Assembly (NCBI GenBank): GCA_947624365.1 | Contig: CANQJY010000009.1 | Coordinates: forward strand, 1 to 21,824 | Direction of reading: 5' to 3' | Length of the DNA stretch: 21,824 nt | Source: an uncultured Clostridia bacterium | Lineage (GTDB): Bacteria; Bacillota; Clostridia; TANB77; CAG-508 | Shown: one piece after another, positions 13,315 to 19,245 of the stretch | How positions within the stretch are numbered: position 1 is the stretch's first letter | Layout of the letters: every line of letters starts with the position of its first letter | Notes under the pieces: model-generated | Database searches by the model: none | Told to the model about the DNA's origin: nothing | What the model saw: only the letters and a program-made list of their open reading frames with translations | Position numbers and translations under genes: made by a program

Positions 13315-13423
13315 CTTCTTTCCTTTCTATCTCTTCATAGTTCTGTTTTACCCATTTGTCGCAGCCATTCTCATTTATATTAGGACAAAATGGATAACGT
13401 CCACACGACTGACATCTTTTCAT
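13286..13423 (-). CDS. Very small zinc-knuckle-like protein (45 aa)
   Basis: MKRCQSCGRYPFCPNINENG is followed by CDKWVKQNYEEIER. Four cysteines (C4, C7, C13, C21) can bind a metal ion. AGGAGG lies 8 bases before the ATG, and the gene overlaps the start of the methyltransferase-like gene by 29 bases. Strong ribosome site and cysteine spacing support a real gene despite its length. Function unknown. Confidence 0.6.
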   Translation of the reverse strand: MKRCQSCGRYPFCPNINENGCDKWVKQNYEEIERKEDAKNNIKFI

Positions 13424-13433
13424 TTTTTTCCTC

Positions 13434-13631
13434 CTATCTCCTATACACCAATTTATCTAATTGATTTTCTAGTCTCTCTTCTGGCGTTTTATAAGTATTA
13501 TTGTTGAAGTCTTTTCGCTCCCATTTATCAATCGTTGTTCTATAACTATTTCCGCCAGGACAAGCCACTTCTATTAATATGAATCGTTCGTATTCTTTTA
13601 TTATTTTTTCATTTGGTTTTAACTTTCGCAT
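13434..13631 (-). CDS. Small unknown protein (65 aa)
   Basis: MRKLKPNEKIIKEYERFILIEV is followed by ACPGGNSYRTTIDKWERKDF and a charged helix with TPEERLENQLDKLVYRR. The first half looks like two strands around a PGG turn. It has a GGAGA ribosome site and sits 10 bases after the repeat protein gene. I recognise no family. It could be a small nucleic-acid-binding protein, given its 15 or so basic residues, but that is only suggestive. Confidence 0.5.
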   Translation of the reverse strand: MRKLKPNEKIIKEYERFILIEVACPGGNSYRTTIDKWERKDFNNNTYKTPEERLENQLDKLVYRR

Positions 13632-13641
13632 ATCTTCTCCT

Positions 13642-14796
13642 TTATTGATTATCTATTAATTTCCAAAATTGCTTTGCCCCATAGTCATTTATAAGTATTT
13701 TTCTTAATTCATCTATTGATATTTCTTCTAAATCTTGTATATTATGTTCTTCACAAAACTTATTAGTTCCATATAAACATGCCCCAGTAATTGCTCTATA
13801 TTGACTTCTTGTTACCTTTCTAGTTTCTCTTATTTTTGAAACTATTTCATCAATATTAACATTACCTAATTTCTTCAATGTTAAATCTTCTATTGCTTCT
13901 CTTAACGTATATCCATGAGCTGATAATTTTCCTTCTCTTGCTATGTAGATTTCTTTTATTTCACTTTTTAAGATATCATCTACATCTATTGCTTTAATTA
14001 TTGTTATATTGTCTCTTTTCTTCTCTGTTAATTTAATTGTCCATAAACCATCAAATTGGTCTACTGGATAAAACATTTTTTTCCATAAAATATAATATGT
14101 ATTAGATTTAAGTGTTTTCCCACTATAATCTGTATAGTCTTTATTTCCTATTTGTGCTGACTTTGCAAAAACTGGCATAAGCTTTCCATCTTCATTTCTT
14201 GCATATTCTGCAAGTGAAATCCATGTGCCTTTTTTAGCTTTTATTATAGATTTGTATCCACAAGCAAAACCTATTGAATTTTTTCCACTTATATCTATTT
14301 GTGCGTTGTATCCACTTGAACCTATTTGTGCGTAGTTTCCACTTGAACCTATTTTTGCGTAGTTTCCACTTGAACCTATTTTTGCGTTGTATCCACTTGA
14401 ACCTATTTGTGCGTCGTCTCCACTTGAACCTATTTGTGCGTAGTTTCCACTTGAACCTATTTGTGCGTTGTATCCACTTGAACCTATTTGTGCGTCGTCT
14501 CCACTTGAACCTATTTTTGCGTTGTATCCACTTGAACCTATTTTTGCGTTGTATCCACTTGAACCTATTTGTGCGTTGTATCCACTTGAACCTATTTGTG
14601 CGTCGTCTCCACTTGAACCTATTTTTGCGTTGTATCCACTTGAACCTATTTGTGCGTCGTCTCCACTATTATCGTTCTCATCTCCATCTTTACTTTTTTT
14701 TATAATCTCTTCTATAAAATCTGCTAACTTTATAGAAAAATTACTTATTAATTTAATTCCAATATTACTTATTGTTTCTTTAAAAAAATCAAACAT
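13642..14796 (-). CDS. Repeat protein with 9-residue units and a conserved phage C-terminal domain (384 aa)
   Basis: Residues 1-47 are a helical, charged start (MFDFFKETISNIGIKLI). Residues 48-173 hold thirteen near-identical 9-residue units of the form A-[QK]-I-G-S-S-G-x-x, where the last two residues are YN, DD or NY, plus a decayed fourteenth (AQIDISGKN). Such units should stack as a short beta-solenoid. After it come FACGYKSIIKAKKGTWISLAEYARNEDGK and AQIGNKDYTDYSGKTLKSNTYYILWKK, as in uncharacterised phage proteins in which a solenoid leads into this domain. The last 130 residues include AHGYTLREAIEDL and a helical end. Function unknown; binding of DNA or protein by the solenoid is a guess. 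Confidence 0.7.
   Translation of the reverse strand: MFDFFKETISNIGIKLISNFSIKLADFIEEIIKKSKDGDENDNSGDDAQIGSSGYNAKIGSSGDDAQIGSSGYNAQIGSSGYNAKIGSSGYNAKIGSSGDDAQIGSSGYNAQIGSSGNYAQIGSSGDDAQIGSSGYNAKIGSSGNYAKIGSSGNYAQIGSSGYNAQIDISGKNSIGFACGYKSIIKAKKGTWISLAEYARNEDGKLMPVFAKSAQIGNKDYTDYSGKTLKSNTYYILWKKMFYPVDQFDGLWTIKLTEKKRDNITIIKAIDVDDILKSEIKEIYIAREGKLSAHGYTLREAIEDLTLKKLGNVNIDEIVSKIRETRKVTRSQYRAITGACLYGTNKFCEEHNIQDLEEISIDELRKILINDYGAKQFWKLIDNQ
14278..14655. repeat. Tandem 27-bp repeat, 13 near-perfect copies plus one decayed
   Basis: The unit spans one 9-codon block of the repeat protein. Copies differ almost only at the first position of the Q/K codon and in the last two codons, which take three forms (YN, DD, NY). 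Near identity at third positions too shows that the copies have arisen or been evened out recently by recombination or slippage. Confidence 0.95.
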
Positions 14797-14821
14797 TTTA
14801 ATTCTTTCCTTTCTTCTATCT

Positions 14822-15229
14822 TTATATTTCTTCCAAAATAACTATAATTTTGTTTTCTAACCCATATTCTTTTTTTACAGATAAATCTACAACTTGATTA
14901 TCATCTTTATAAGCTAATCCATTTAAACTATCTAATATTGCTTTTGCTATGTTATCTGCATCTGGCTTCTTCATGTACGGATTTCCTATTATCTCTCTTA
15001 ATCTTTTTTTACTTGTGCTAACTGGTGGCTTAAATATTGCTTTTATTGTCGCTCTGAATGGCTCGTAGCTTGCTTCTTGCTCTATGTTATATTTACTAAC
15101 AAAACTCCATCTTACAATCTCTTCAAAGTTTTTTGTTTTCTGTGGTGTATATGCAGTATTTGTCCTTCTATTAAATCTAGGTCTTTCTTTTCCTATTGCT
15201 TTTTCTAAAATTTCAAAACTATATTTCAT
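14822..15229 (-). CDS. rusA: Holliday junction resolvase, RusA family
   Basis: 135 residues, the normal RusA length. It resolves branched DNA formed during phage recombination and replication. The start has GKERPRFNRRTNTAYTPQKTKNFEE, as usual in the family, and the catalytic part is MKKPDADNIAKAILDSLNGLAYKDDNQV with acids at D90, D92, D100 and D109/D110. A KRLREI basic stretch precedes it, matching the DNA-binding face. It overlaps the preceding coiled-coil gene by 11 bases. It would act on products of the Sak4-like and nuclease genes further upstream. The call is firm. Confidence 0.92.
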   Translation of the reverse strand: MKYSFEILEKAIGKERPRFNRRTNTAYTPQKTKNFEEIVRWSFVSKYNIEQEASYEPFRATIKAIFKPPVSTSKKRLREIIGNPYMKKPDADNIAKAILDSLNGLAYKDDNQVVDLSVKKEYGLENKIIVILEEI

Positions 15230-15611
15230 AATTTTCTCCCAATCTTTCTAATATGTTCGTTCTATATGTATAGCTAGGATGTTCTTGTTTTTTCATCAAC
15301 TTTTTTTGTTCTTTTAGATTTTGAATAATATCGCCAGTTATCATCTTATTATTATATTTGTCTGTGAATTTTTTTATTGTTTCTATCATTTCTATATTGT
15401 TTTTAATCTCTCGTCGTTCTTGTCGTAATGTTTTTCTTATCCTTCCTATTTTTGCTAGTTGTGGTGCTTTTAAATTATGAATTTCAATATAATGATCTAA
15501 ATCTGACAATTCCATATCTTTTTGACTCAATTTTTCATACTCTTGTCGTAGATCATTAGAAGTATTGTTGAAAAGATTCAGCATATATTCAAATAATTCT
15601 TCAATGTTCAT
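15219..15611 (-). CDS. Coiled-coil phage protein (130 aa)
   Basis: MNIEELFEYMLNLFNNTSND is followed by long charged helices (RIRKTLRQERREIKNNIEMIETIKKF) and a C-terminal QEHPSYTYRTNILERLGENYEI. The end, with YTYRTNILERLG, is typical of a family that occurs beside RusA in Firmicutes phages. No catalytic motif is visible. Its ATG overlaps the stop of the broken small gene (ATGA), and its own end overlaps the RusA start. A partner in recombination is inferred only from this. Confidence 0.6.
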   Translation of the reverse strand: MNIEELFEYMLNLFNNTSNDLRQEYEKLSQKDMELSDLDHYIEIHNLKAPQLAKIGRIRKTLRQERREIKNNIEMIETIKKFTDKYNNKMITGDIIQNLKEQKKLMKKQEHPSYTYRTNILERLGENYEI

Positions 15612-15782
15612 AATTCTATCCTCTCTTGTATTCCCAAAATATGTTTACACAGATTTAAACCGCTCATATTGTTTAATCGCTTATATATTTCACATTGCTC
15701 TGGACCACACCAGTCTTTCTCTGCTAAACCGTGTACAGCCACTGCACAATCCTTTTTTAAATACTTCGCACTCTTTTATCAT
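15608..15782 (-). pseudogene. Small Cys-rich protein gene interrupted by a frame change
   Basis: A first frame starts with an ATG at 15782 that overlaps the stop of the winged-helix gene (ATGA) and reads MIKECEVFKKGLCSG, ending at 15690. A second frame, one base later, runs to 15608 and ends in another ATGA overlap with the next gene. It reads KKDCAVAVHGLAEKDWCGPEQCEIYKRLNN. If one base is taken from the A6 run (plus-strand T 15753-15758) the two join as a 57-residue protein with well spaced cysteines (ECEVFKKDCAVA ... CGPEQCEIYKRL). This may be a recent indel, a sequencing error or a +1 frameshift. A GTG at 15742 with AAGGA upstream could also start a 44-residue protein alone. Confidence 0.55.
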
Positions 15783-16096
15783 AGCTTTATAGCCTTTACT
15801 TGAATTTCATTTCCTGGTGGGTCTATCTTTACTCCATCTAATACATAAGCCGTCACATTTCTGTCTGTTTTTTTATCTTTTTTCTTTCCAGCCTCTTTCA
15901 CAATACCCAATTTCATTAATTCAGTTAATCTCGGTTGCACATCTTGTCTAGTATATCTGCCTATTTTTCTTGCTATTTCTCTTGCAGTTTGTGGTTCGTC
16001 ACTTAATACTGCAAGTATTTGTGTATATAAAATCGGCTTAATTTCTTCTACCTTTTTTAAACTTTCTCTTTGATTTATCTTTGCTAAAATACTCAT
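15779..16096 (-). CDS. Winged-helix DNA-binding protein (105 aa)
   Basis: Residues 23-72 form a winged helix: ILAVLSDEPQTAREIARKIGRYTRQDVQPRLTELMKLGIVKEAGKKK, with the recognition helix around RQDVQPRLTELMKLG and the wing at KKKDKKTDRN-x-x-AYVL. It resembles small regulators or replication accessory proteins in clostridial phages. It comes after the helicase loader gene and overlaps the broken small gene by 4 bases. It could control the replication operon or act at an origin; sequence alone does not tell. Confidence 0.7.
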   Translation of the reverse strand: MSILAKINQRESLKKVEEIKPILYTQILAVLSDEPQTAREIARKIGRYTRQDVQPRLTELMKLGIVKEAGKKKDKKTDRNVTAYVLDGVKIDPPGNEIQVKAIKL

Positions 16097-16108
16097 TTAA
16101 ATCCCTCC

Positions 16109-16381
16109 TTAGTTTGCATATAGACTATCAAAGTCTATATCTCTATAATCTCTCTGATCATAATCAGCAAATGCACATTTTTTACTCTGTTCATTTCTAA
16201 TTTGTGCTATATTTGGTATAAATTGATTGCTTTTTATTTGAGAATCTACATTTTTCAAGTATTCTTCTTTGTCCATATCTTGTAAATTTTCATACCAAAA
16301 TTTTAATTTTTCTGTATCAAATTTTGTGTTGTATGCTTCTTGTAACCTATGTATTCCTTCCATAAATTCTGTCTTATTCAT
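16109..16381 (-). CDS. Helicase loader/inhibitor, G39P-like (90 aa)
   Basis: MNKTEFMEGIHRLQEAYNTKFDTEKLKFWYENLQDMDKEEYLKNVDSQIKSNQFIPNIAQIR resembles the N-terminal helical domain of the SPP1 G39P family: W-x-x-x-L-x-D, then a helix, then the FIPNIAQIR end that leads into a disordered tail. G39P brings the replicative helicase to the phage origin. It overlaps the DnaD-type gene by 8 bases, as expected for genes acting together. No helicase gene is in the window, so host DnaC/DnaB helicase is probably used. Confidence 0.75.
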   Translation of the reverse strand: MNKTEFMEGIHRLQEAYNTKFDTEKLKFWYENLQDMDKEEYLKNVDSQIKSNQFIPNIAQIRNEQSKKCAFADYDQRDYRDIDFDSLYAN

Positions 16382-17027
16382 TTAAAAATTCCTCCTCAGC
16401 ACTTATATTCTTCTTTTCGCTTTCTTTCTTAGCTTCAACCAATGTTTTTATTCCTGCTTTAATCCAATTGTTTAGAATAGCTTTAATGTACTGTATTGTC
16501 CTTTTATTAGCTTCTACACTTATTTGCATTGCATAAATTACCATTTCATAATTCAGTTTTTTAGTGTATTCAGTAAGAATTTCTAGACCGAAAGGCGTTA
16601 AAAATCCAATGTTGTTATTGTAAAAGTCAATGACTTCTTGCAAACCGTCAACACAACTTTCGCTTGCATTATTATTGTCATTATCATTTACATTTTCATT
16701 ATCATTTTCATTATCATTTTCATTAAGGTTTTGTTTTGGTTTTTGGTTTTCAAAACCTATTAGGTTATTATTAGGTTTTTCTTTTTTTGGTCTACCACCC
16801 TTTTTTCCATTCTCTACACAAGCATTATATCTGTTCCTAGAACTGACTATAATAGGTTTTGCCATTTCAAATATACCCTTAGTGATACCTGTTAATTCTG
16901 TTTCTTTTTCGTTCAAAGCAAATTCACAAATAGCGTCATAAATTTTTAATCTATCTTTATCTTTTATTGCTTTTATTGCTTCAAAAAAGCTTCTATAAAA
17001 CACAAAACTTTCTTTTTCTAATGCCAT
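16374..17027 (-). CDS. DnaD-type phage replication protein (217 aa)
   Basis: The first 80 residues (ESFVFYRSFFEAIKAIKDKDRLKIYDAICEFALNEK and IFEMAKPIIVSSRNRYNACVENGKKGGRPKK) are the conserved N-terminal domain of phage replication proteins. Then comes a low-complexity linker of Asn, Asp and Glu (about residues 100-120). Residues 130-200 are a DnaD-like helical domain (VIDFYNNNIGFLTPFGLEILTEYTKKLNYEMVIYAMQISVEANKRTIQYIKAILNNWIKAGI), which in host DnaD remodels DNA at replication start. Together with the G39P-like loader downstream it probably starts phage DNA replication, with the repeats in its own linker as a candidate origin. Confidence 0.85.
   Translation of the reverse strand: MALEKESFVFYRSFFEAIKAIKDKDRLKIYDAICEFALNEKETELTGITKGIFEMAKPIIVSSRNRYNACVENGKKGGRPKKEKPNNNLIGFENQKPKQNLNENDNENDNENVNDNDNNNASESCVDGLQEVIDFYNNNIGFLTPFGLEILTEYTKKLNYEMVIYAMQISVEANKRTIQYIKAILNNWIKAGIKTLVEAKKESEKKNISAEEEFLNE
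16679..16720. repeat. Iteron-like direct repeats within the DnaD-type gene
   Basis: CATTATCATTT occurs three times, starting at 16679, 16697 and 16709, with further CATTTTCAT between. It codes for the Asn/Asp/Glu linker. Phage origins often lie as A+T-rich repeats inside the initiator gene, so an origin is possible. Low-complexity coding could give the same pattern. Confidence 0.45.
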
Positions 17028-17050
17028 TTTTTTCTCCTTTCGTATAATTA

Positions 17051-17078
17051 AAGGGTTAAAACTTATGTCTTAACCCTT
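17051..17078 (-). terminator. Hairpin between two genes, weak terminator candidate
   Basis: AAGGGTTAA (17051-17059) and TTAACCCTT (17070-17078) form a perfect 9-bp stem with a 10-base loop. On the minus strand it is followed by TAATTATAC, not a true T-run, so termination would be partial at best. It lies between the stop of the 175-residue gene and the start of the DnaD-type gene. It could also be a processing site or a protein-binding site. Confidence 0.4.
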
Positions 17079-17083
17079 AGTTG

Positions 17084-17611
17084 TTAATCTTCTTTTATTA
17101 TTTTTACAGCATGTCCTAATGCTTTCTCAATTTCTGCAATTGTCATCTCTTGTACTTCTTCCTCACAATCATATACTGTTTCGTATGTTGGTTTTTCTAT
17201 TTTAATTATTTTTGCACCAAAATCTTCATCTGTATCAAGAGTTAAATCATCATTTATATCAGAATTATCTATATTATTATTGTTTTTATCATAAAAATCT
17301 TTTTTTGCTGTTTTAGTCCATATTTGATAATCTTCATCTTCTGCATCTGTATATATTTTTGTTCCTACTGGCATATCTAATAATTCTTGTTTGGTTGGTT
17401 TTATATTAGTAATTAGTTCTAATTCTTCTTCTTCTAAACACCATTCTCTATCTTCTTTTACTTCGTACCAAGCACCACAATTATTAACAAAAGCTATTGT
17501 TAATACATTATTATTTTCTTTTAAAAATTCATCAAAGTTTTTATCTCCTAGAGAATGGAATCTTTTACCTTTTATAACTCTTACTTTATCTCCAATCTTA
17601 AATTTACTCAT
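17084..17611 (-). CDS. Acidic phage protein with an N-terminal SH3/KOW-like region (175 aa)
   Basis: MSKFKIGDKVRVIKGKRFHSLGDKNF is like a small beta barrel (KIGDKVRVI-x-GK), with WYEVKEDREWCLEEEELELI closing it. Then comes KPTKQELLDMPVGTKIYTDAEDE, a motif often seen in phage proteins that bind nothing known. A linker rich in Asn and Asp (around residues 110-130) precedes a last part ending TIAEIEKALGHAVKIIKED. It overlaps the HNH gene by 8 bases. No named family. Confidence 0.6.
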   Translation of the reverse strand: MSKFKIGDKVRVIKGKRFHSLGDKNFDEFLKENNNVLTIAFVNNCGAWYEVKEDREWCLEEEELELITNIKPTKQELLDMPVGTKIYTDAEDEDYQIWTKTAKKDFYDKNNNNIDNSDINDDLTLDTDEDFGAKIIKIEKPTYETVYDCEEEVQEMTIAEIEKALGHAVKIIKED

Positions 17612-17861
17612 TTTCTTTTCCTCCTAATATTTTTATTTCTCCAGTATGTATTTTTGTATGACACGTTCTACATACTTCTATTAAATTTTCTTCTGTATCA
17701 TTTCCTCCAGAACCTTTAGTTTTTATGTGATGTTTTTCTGTCTGTCCCTTTTTCCCACATATTTCACATATTCCTTTTTTGCTTTTTAAGAGTTTTTTGT
17801 TAACTATTCGCTCATTTTTAGGTACTGGATTAAAACTATTACTTAAATCTGTTACTATCAT
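17604..17861 (-). CDS. HNH endonuclease (85 aa)
   Basis: The full HNH core is present: CEICGK (C32, C35), EKHHIKTKGSGGNDTEENLIEVC (H44, H45, N59, C64) and CRTCHTKIH (C67, H68, H72). The four cysteines bind structural zinc and the His-Asn-His residues cut DNA. At 85 residues it is a core domain with no DNA-recognition part, unlike homing endonucleases. In this phage context it could act in recombination or at a replication site. It is not next to the terminase, so a packaging role (as for HK97 gp74) is less obvious. The repeat element at 17886-17954 lies 25 bases upstream of its start. Confidence 0.85.
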   Translation of the reverse strand: MIVTDLSNSFNPVPKNERIVNKKLLKSKKGICEICGKKGQTEKHHIKTKGSGGNDTEENLIEVCRTCHTKIHTGEIKILGGKENE

Positions 17862-17885
17862 TTATTACCTCTTATTTGGGAAGAT

Positions 17886-17954
17886 GTGGCACTAACAATA
17901 ACTTTCTAGGGGAATCTTATCAACTTTCTAGGGGAGTTCATCTGTTAGTGCCAC
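17886..17954. repeat. 12-bp inverted repeat enclosing two 14-bp direct repeats
   Basis: GTGGCACTAACA (17886-17897) and TGTTAGTGCCAC (17943-17954) are perfect inverted copies. Between them AACTTTCTAGGGGA occurs twice (17900-17913 and 17922-17935), 22 bases apart, about two helical turns. This fills the only gap between the NinB-like gene and the HNH gene. It is well above local G+C content. On the minus strand it would be in the HNH leader as a long hairpin. It has no T-run. It looks like a protein-binding site, replication element or structured RNA. Confidence 0.85.
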
Positions 17955-17959
17955 TACTG

Positions 17960-18391
17960 TTAAATTTCTAATGTTGGTATTCCTAATTCACTACAAAGTT
18001 GAATTGTCATATCTAATAACTCTGTCATTTCTTTGGTTGTCATTTTTGAACTTCCTAAGTATACTTTATATGTGTTAAATTCCTTGTCATTTATAATCTG
18101 CTTTCGGATGAATTTGACACCTCTAAAGGTTTTTCTTAATGCATCTTCCATTTCTGTTGCAGTTATAATGTAATCTGATAAAGCATCAGCTCTTTCTAAT
18201 AATGTACAATATACTTCCATATCATCTTGATTTTGATTTTTAGCAATTTTATGTATTAATTCCCATAACAGTTTATTTTGTTGTAAACTTCTTTTTGACT
18301 TTGGCTCTTTTATTTCAACTAAATACAACTTCGTCATATCTAATTGCATTATTTTAGAAACTATATCTCTTATATTTCCAACTATTTTCAT
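17960..18391 (-). CDS. NinB-like recombination protein (143 aa)
   Basis: MKIVGNIRDIVSKIMQLD, then KEPKSKRSLQQNKLLWELIHKIAKNQNQDDMEVYC, and LDMTIQLCSELGIPTLEI at the end. The KRSLQQNKLLW stretch with a long helix is a mark of NinB/Orf-like proteins, which in lambda help load recombinase onto single-stranded DNA coated by SSB. The ATG at 18391 is chosen because GAGG lies 6 bases before it; the four earlier codons begin with TTG. It is next to the nuclease gene and near the Sak4-like gene, as in other phage recombination modules. The family call is moderate. Confidence 0.65.
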   Translation of the reverse strand: MKIVGNIRDIVSKIMQLDMTKLYLVEIKEPKSKRSLQQNKLLWELIHKIAKNQNQDDMEVYCTLLERADALSDYIITATEMEDALRKTFRGVKFIRKQIINDKEFNTYKVYLGSSKMTTKEMTELLDMTIQLCSELGIPTLEI

Positions 18392-18399
18392 TTCACACC

Positions 18400-18936
18400 T
18401 CAATATTTACATTTCCATTTTTCTGCATATACTTCAAATAAATTGTATTGTTTTAGCCAACTTTCAAATTTATGTAATATACTGTCTATTGTTTCTGGAA
18501 ACAAATCTTTTGTATATTCTTCTCTAAAAATCTCTCCTGGTTCATCTTCAAATTTATTAGTTATTAAATAAACCATTTTTTTGGCCTCTGGTATCATTTC
18601 TAAATACATTAAAGTTTGATGATTATTATAAAATTTGCCTACCTCGTAATTCTGTGTATATTTGTAATCGTATATAATTCCACCTTTTAAGCAATCTATA
18701 ATTCCATATAACAAATAGTCTCCATATTCTTTACTAATCTTTACTTGATATGATCCACCTTTAGTTTCTTTATAGTTTTCTTCCATATATTCTTCAAATT
18801 CAAAACCTTTTTGTATGCTTTCTGTTGACTCAAATTCTTCTTTATTTAGCACTTTTATAAAATCTTCTAGAGTGCCATTTTTTATGTTATATTGCCAACT
18901 ATTTAGAAGTGTAGGAGTTATATAATATTTAGCCAT
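18400..18936 (-). CDS. PD-(D/E)XK nuclease (RecB/Cas4-like fold, 178 aa)
   Basis: The core motifs are in order: an acidic helix near FEFEEYMEE (about residues 46-54), GIIDCLKGGIIYDYKYT with D81, D90 and K92, and NNHQTLMYLEM with the Q107-x-x-x-Y111 signature of RecB-like nucleases. It would be a DNA exonuclease that makes single strands for the Sak4-like annealing protein encoded upstream. Short length (178) and lack of a Cys cluster separate it from Cas4 proper. It overlaps the NinB-like frame only if the longer start of that gene is used. The fold call is good; exonuclease direction unknown. Confidence 0.8.
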   Translation of the reverse strand: MAKYYITPTLLNSWQYNIKNGTLEDFIKVLNKEEFESTESIQKGFEFEEYMEENYKETKGGSYQVKISKEYGDYLLYGIIDCLKGGIIYDYKYTQNYEVGKFYNNHQTLMYLEMIPEAKKMVYLITNKFEDEPGEIFREEYTKDLFPETIDSILHKFESWLKQYNLFEVYAEKWKCKY

Positions 18937-18939
18937 AAG

Positions 18940-19245
18940 CTAGCCCTCCTCTATTTCATCTTCACTTGGTTTTGCCAACTCTCCATATTGTTTTCTATAT
19001 TCAAATAGTTTCATCTCTAACTCTTTATTCTCTTGCTTTAATTTCCTATTTTCTTCATCTCTTGTATATTTGTTGTCTTCTGCTTTTTTCACTTTATATT
19101 CTGATATTGCTTTTTCTTCTACAAGATTCCTATATTCATTTAAAGTGATTTCTACTGTTAATTCATTTTCTGCTTGAAAATCCTTTAATTCACTTGAATA
19201 GCTATTTAGCTTTTTGTCCAATAAACTTTCTTCTATCTCTGCCAT
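18940..19245 (-). CDS. Coiled-coil protein between nuclease and Sak4-like genes (101 aa)
   Basis: MAEIEESLLDKKLNSYSSELKDFQAENELTVEITLNEYRNLV begins an acidic protein. From residue 45 on, it is a coiled coil (KVKKAEDNKYTRDEENRKLKQENKELEMKLFEYRKQY). The ITLNEYRNLVEEKA element is one I associate with small phage proteins placed next to recombination genes. It starts at the stop of the Sak4-like gene (overlap of one base). Role unknown; a helper for the recombination proteins is possible. Confidence 0.6.
   Translation of the reverse strand: MAEIEESLLDKKLNSYSSELKDFQAENELTVEITLNEYRNLVEEKAISEYKVKKAEDNKYTRDEENRKLKQENKELEMKLFEYRKQYGELAKPSEDEIEEG

Noticed and set aside
14278..14655. CRISPR array
   Set aside because: The 27-bp units abut without spacers and lie in frame in a coding gene.
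14274..14860. Long open frames on the plus strand opposite the repeat protein
   Set aside because: They are mirror frames of the 27-bp repeats, with no ribosome sites and no sensible protein composition.
15745..15765. Programmed -1 frameshift at the A-rich run
   Set aside because: The downstream frame needs a +1 (or -2) change, which a -1 slip does not give.
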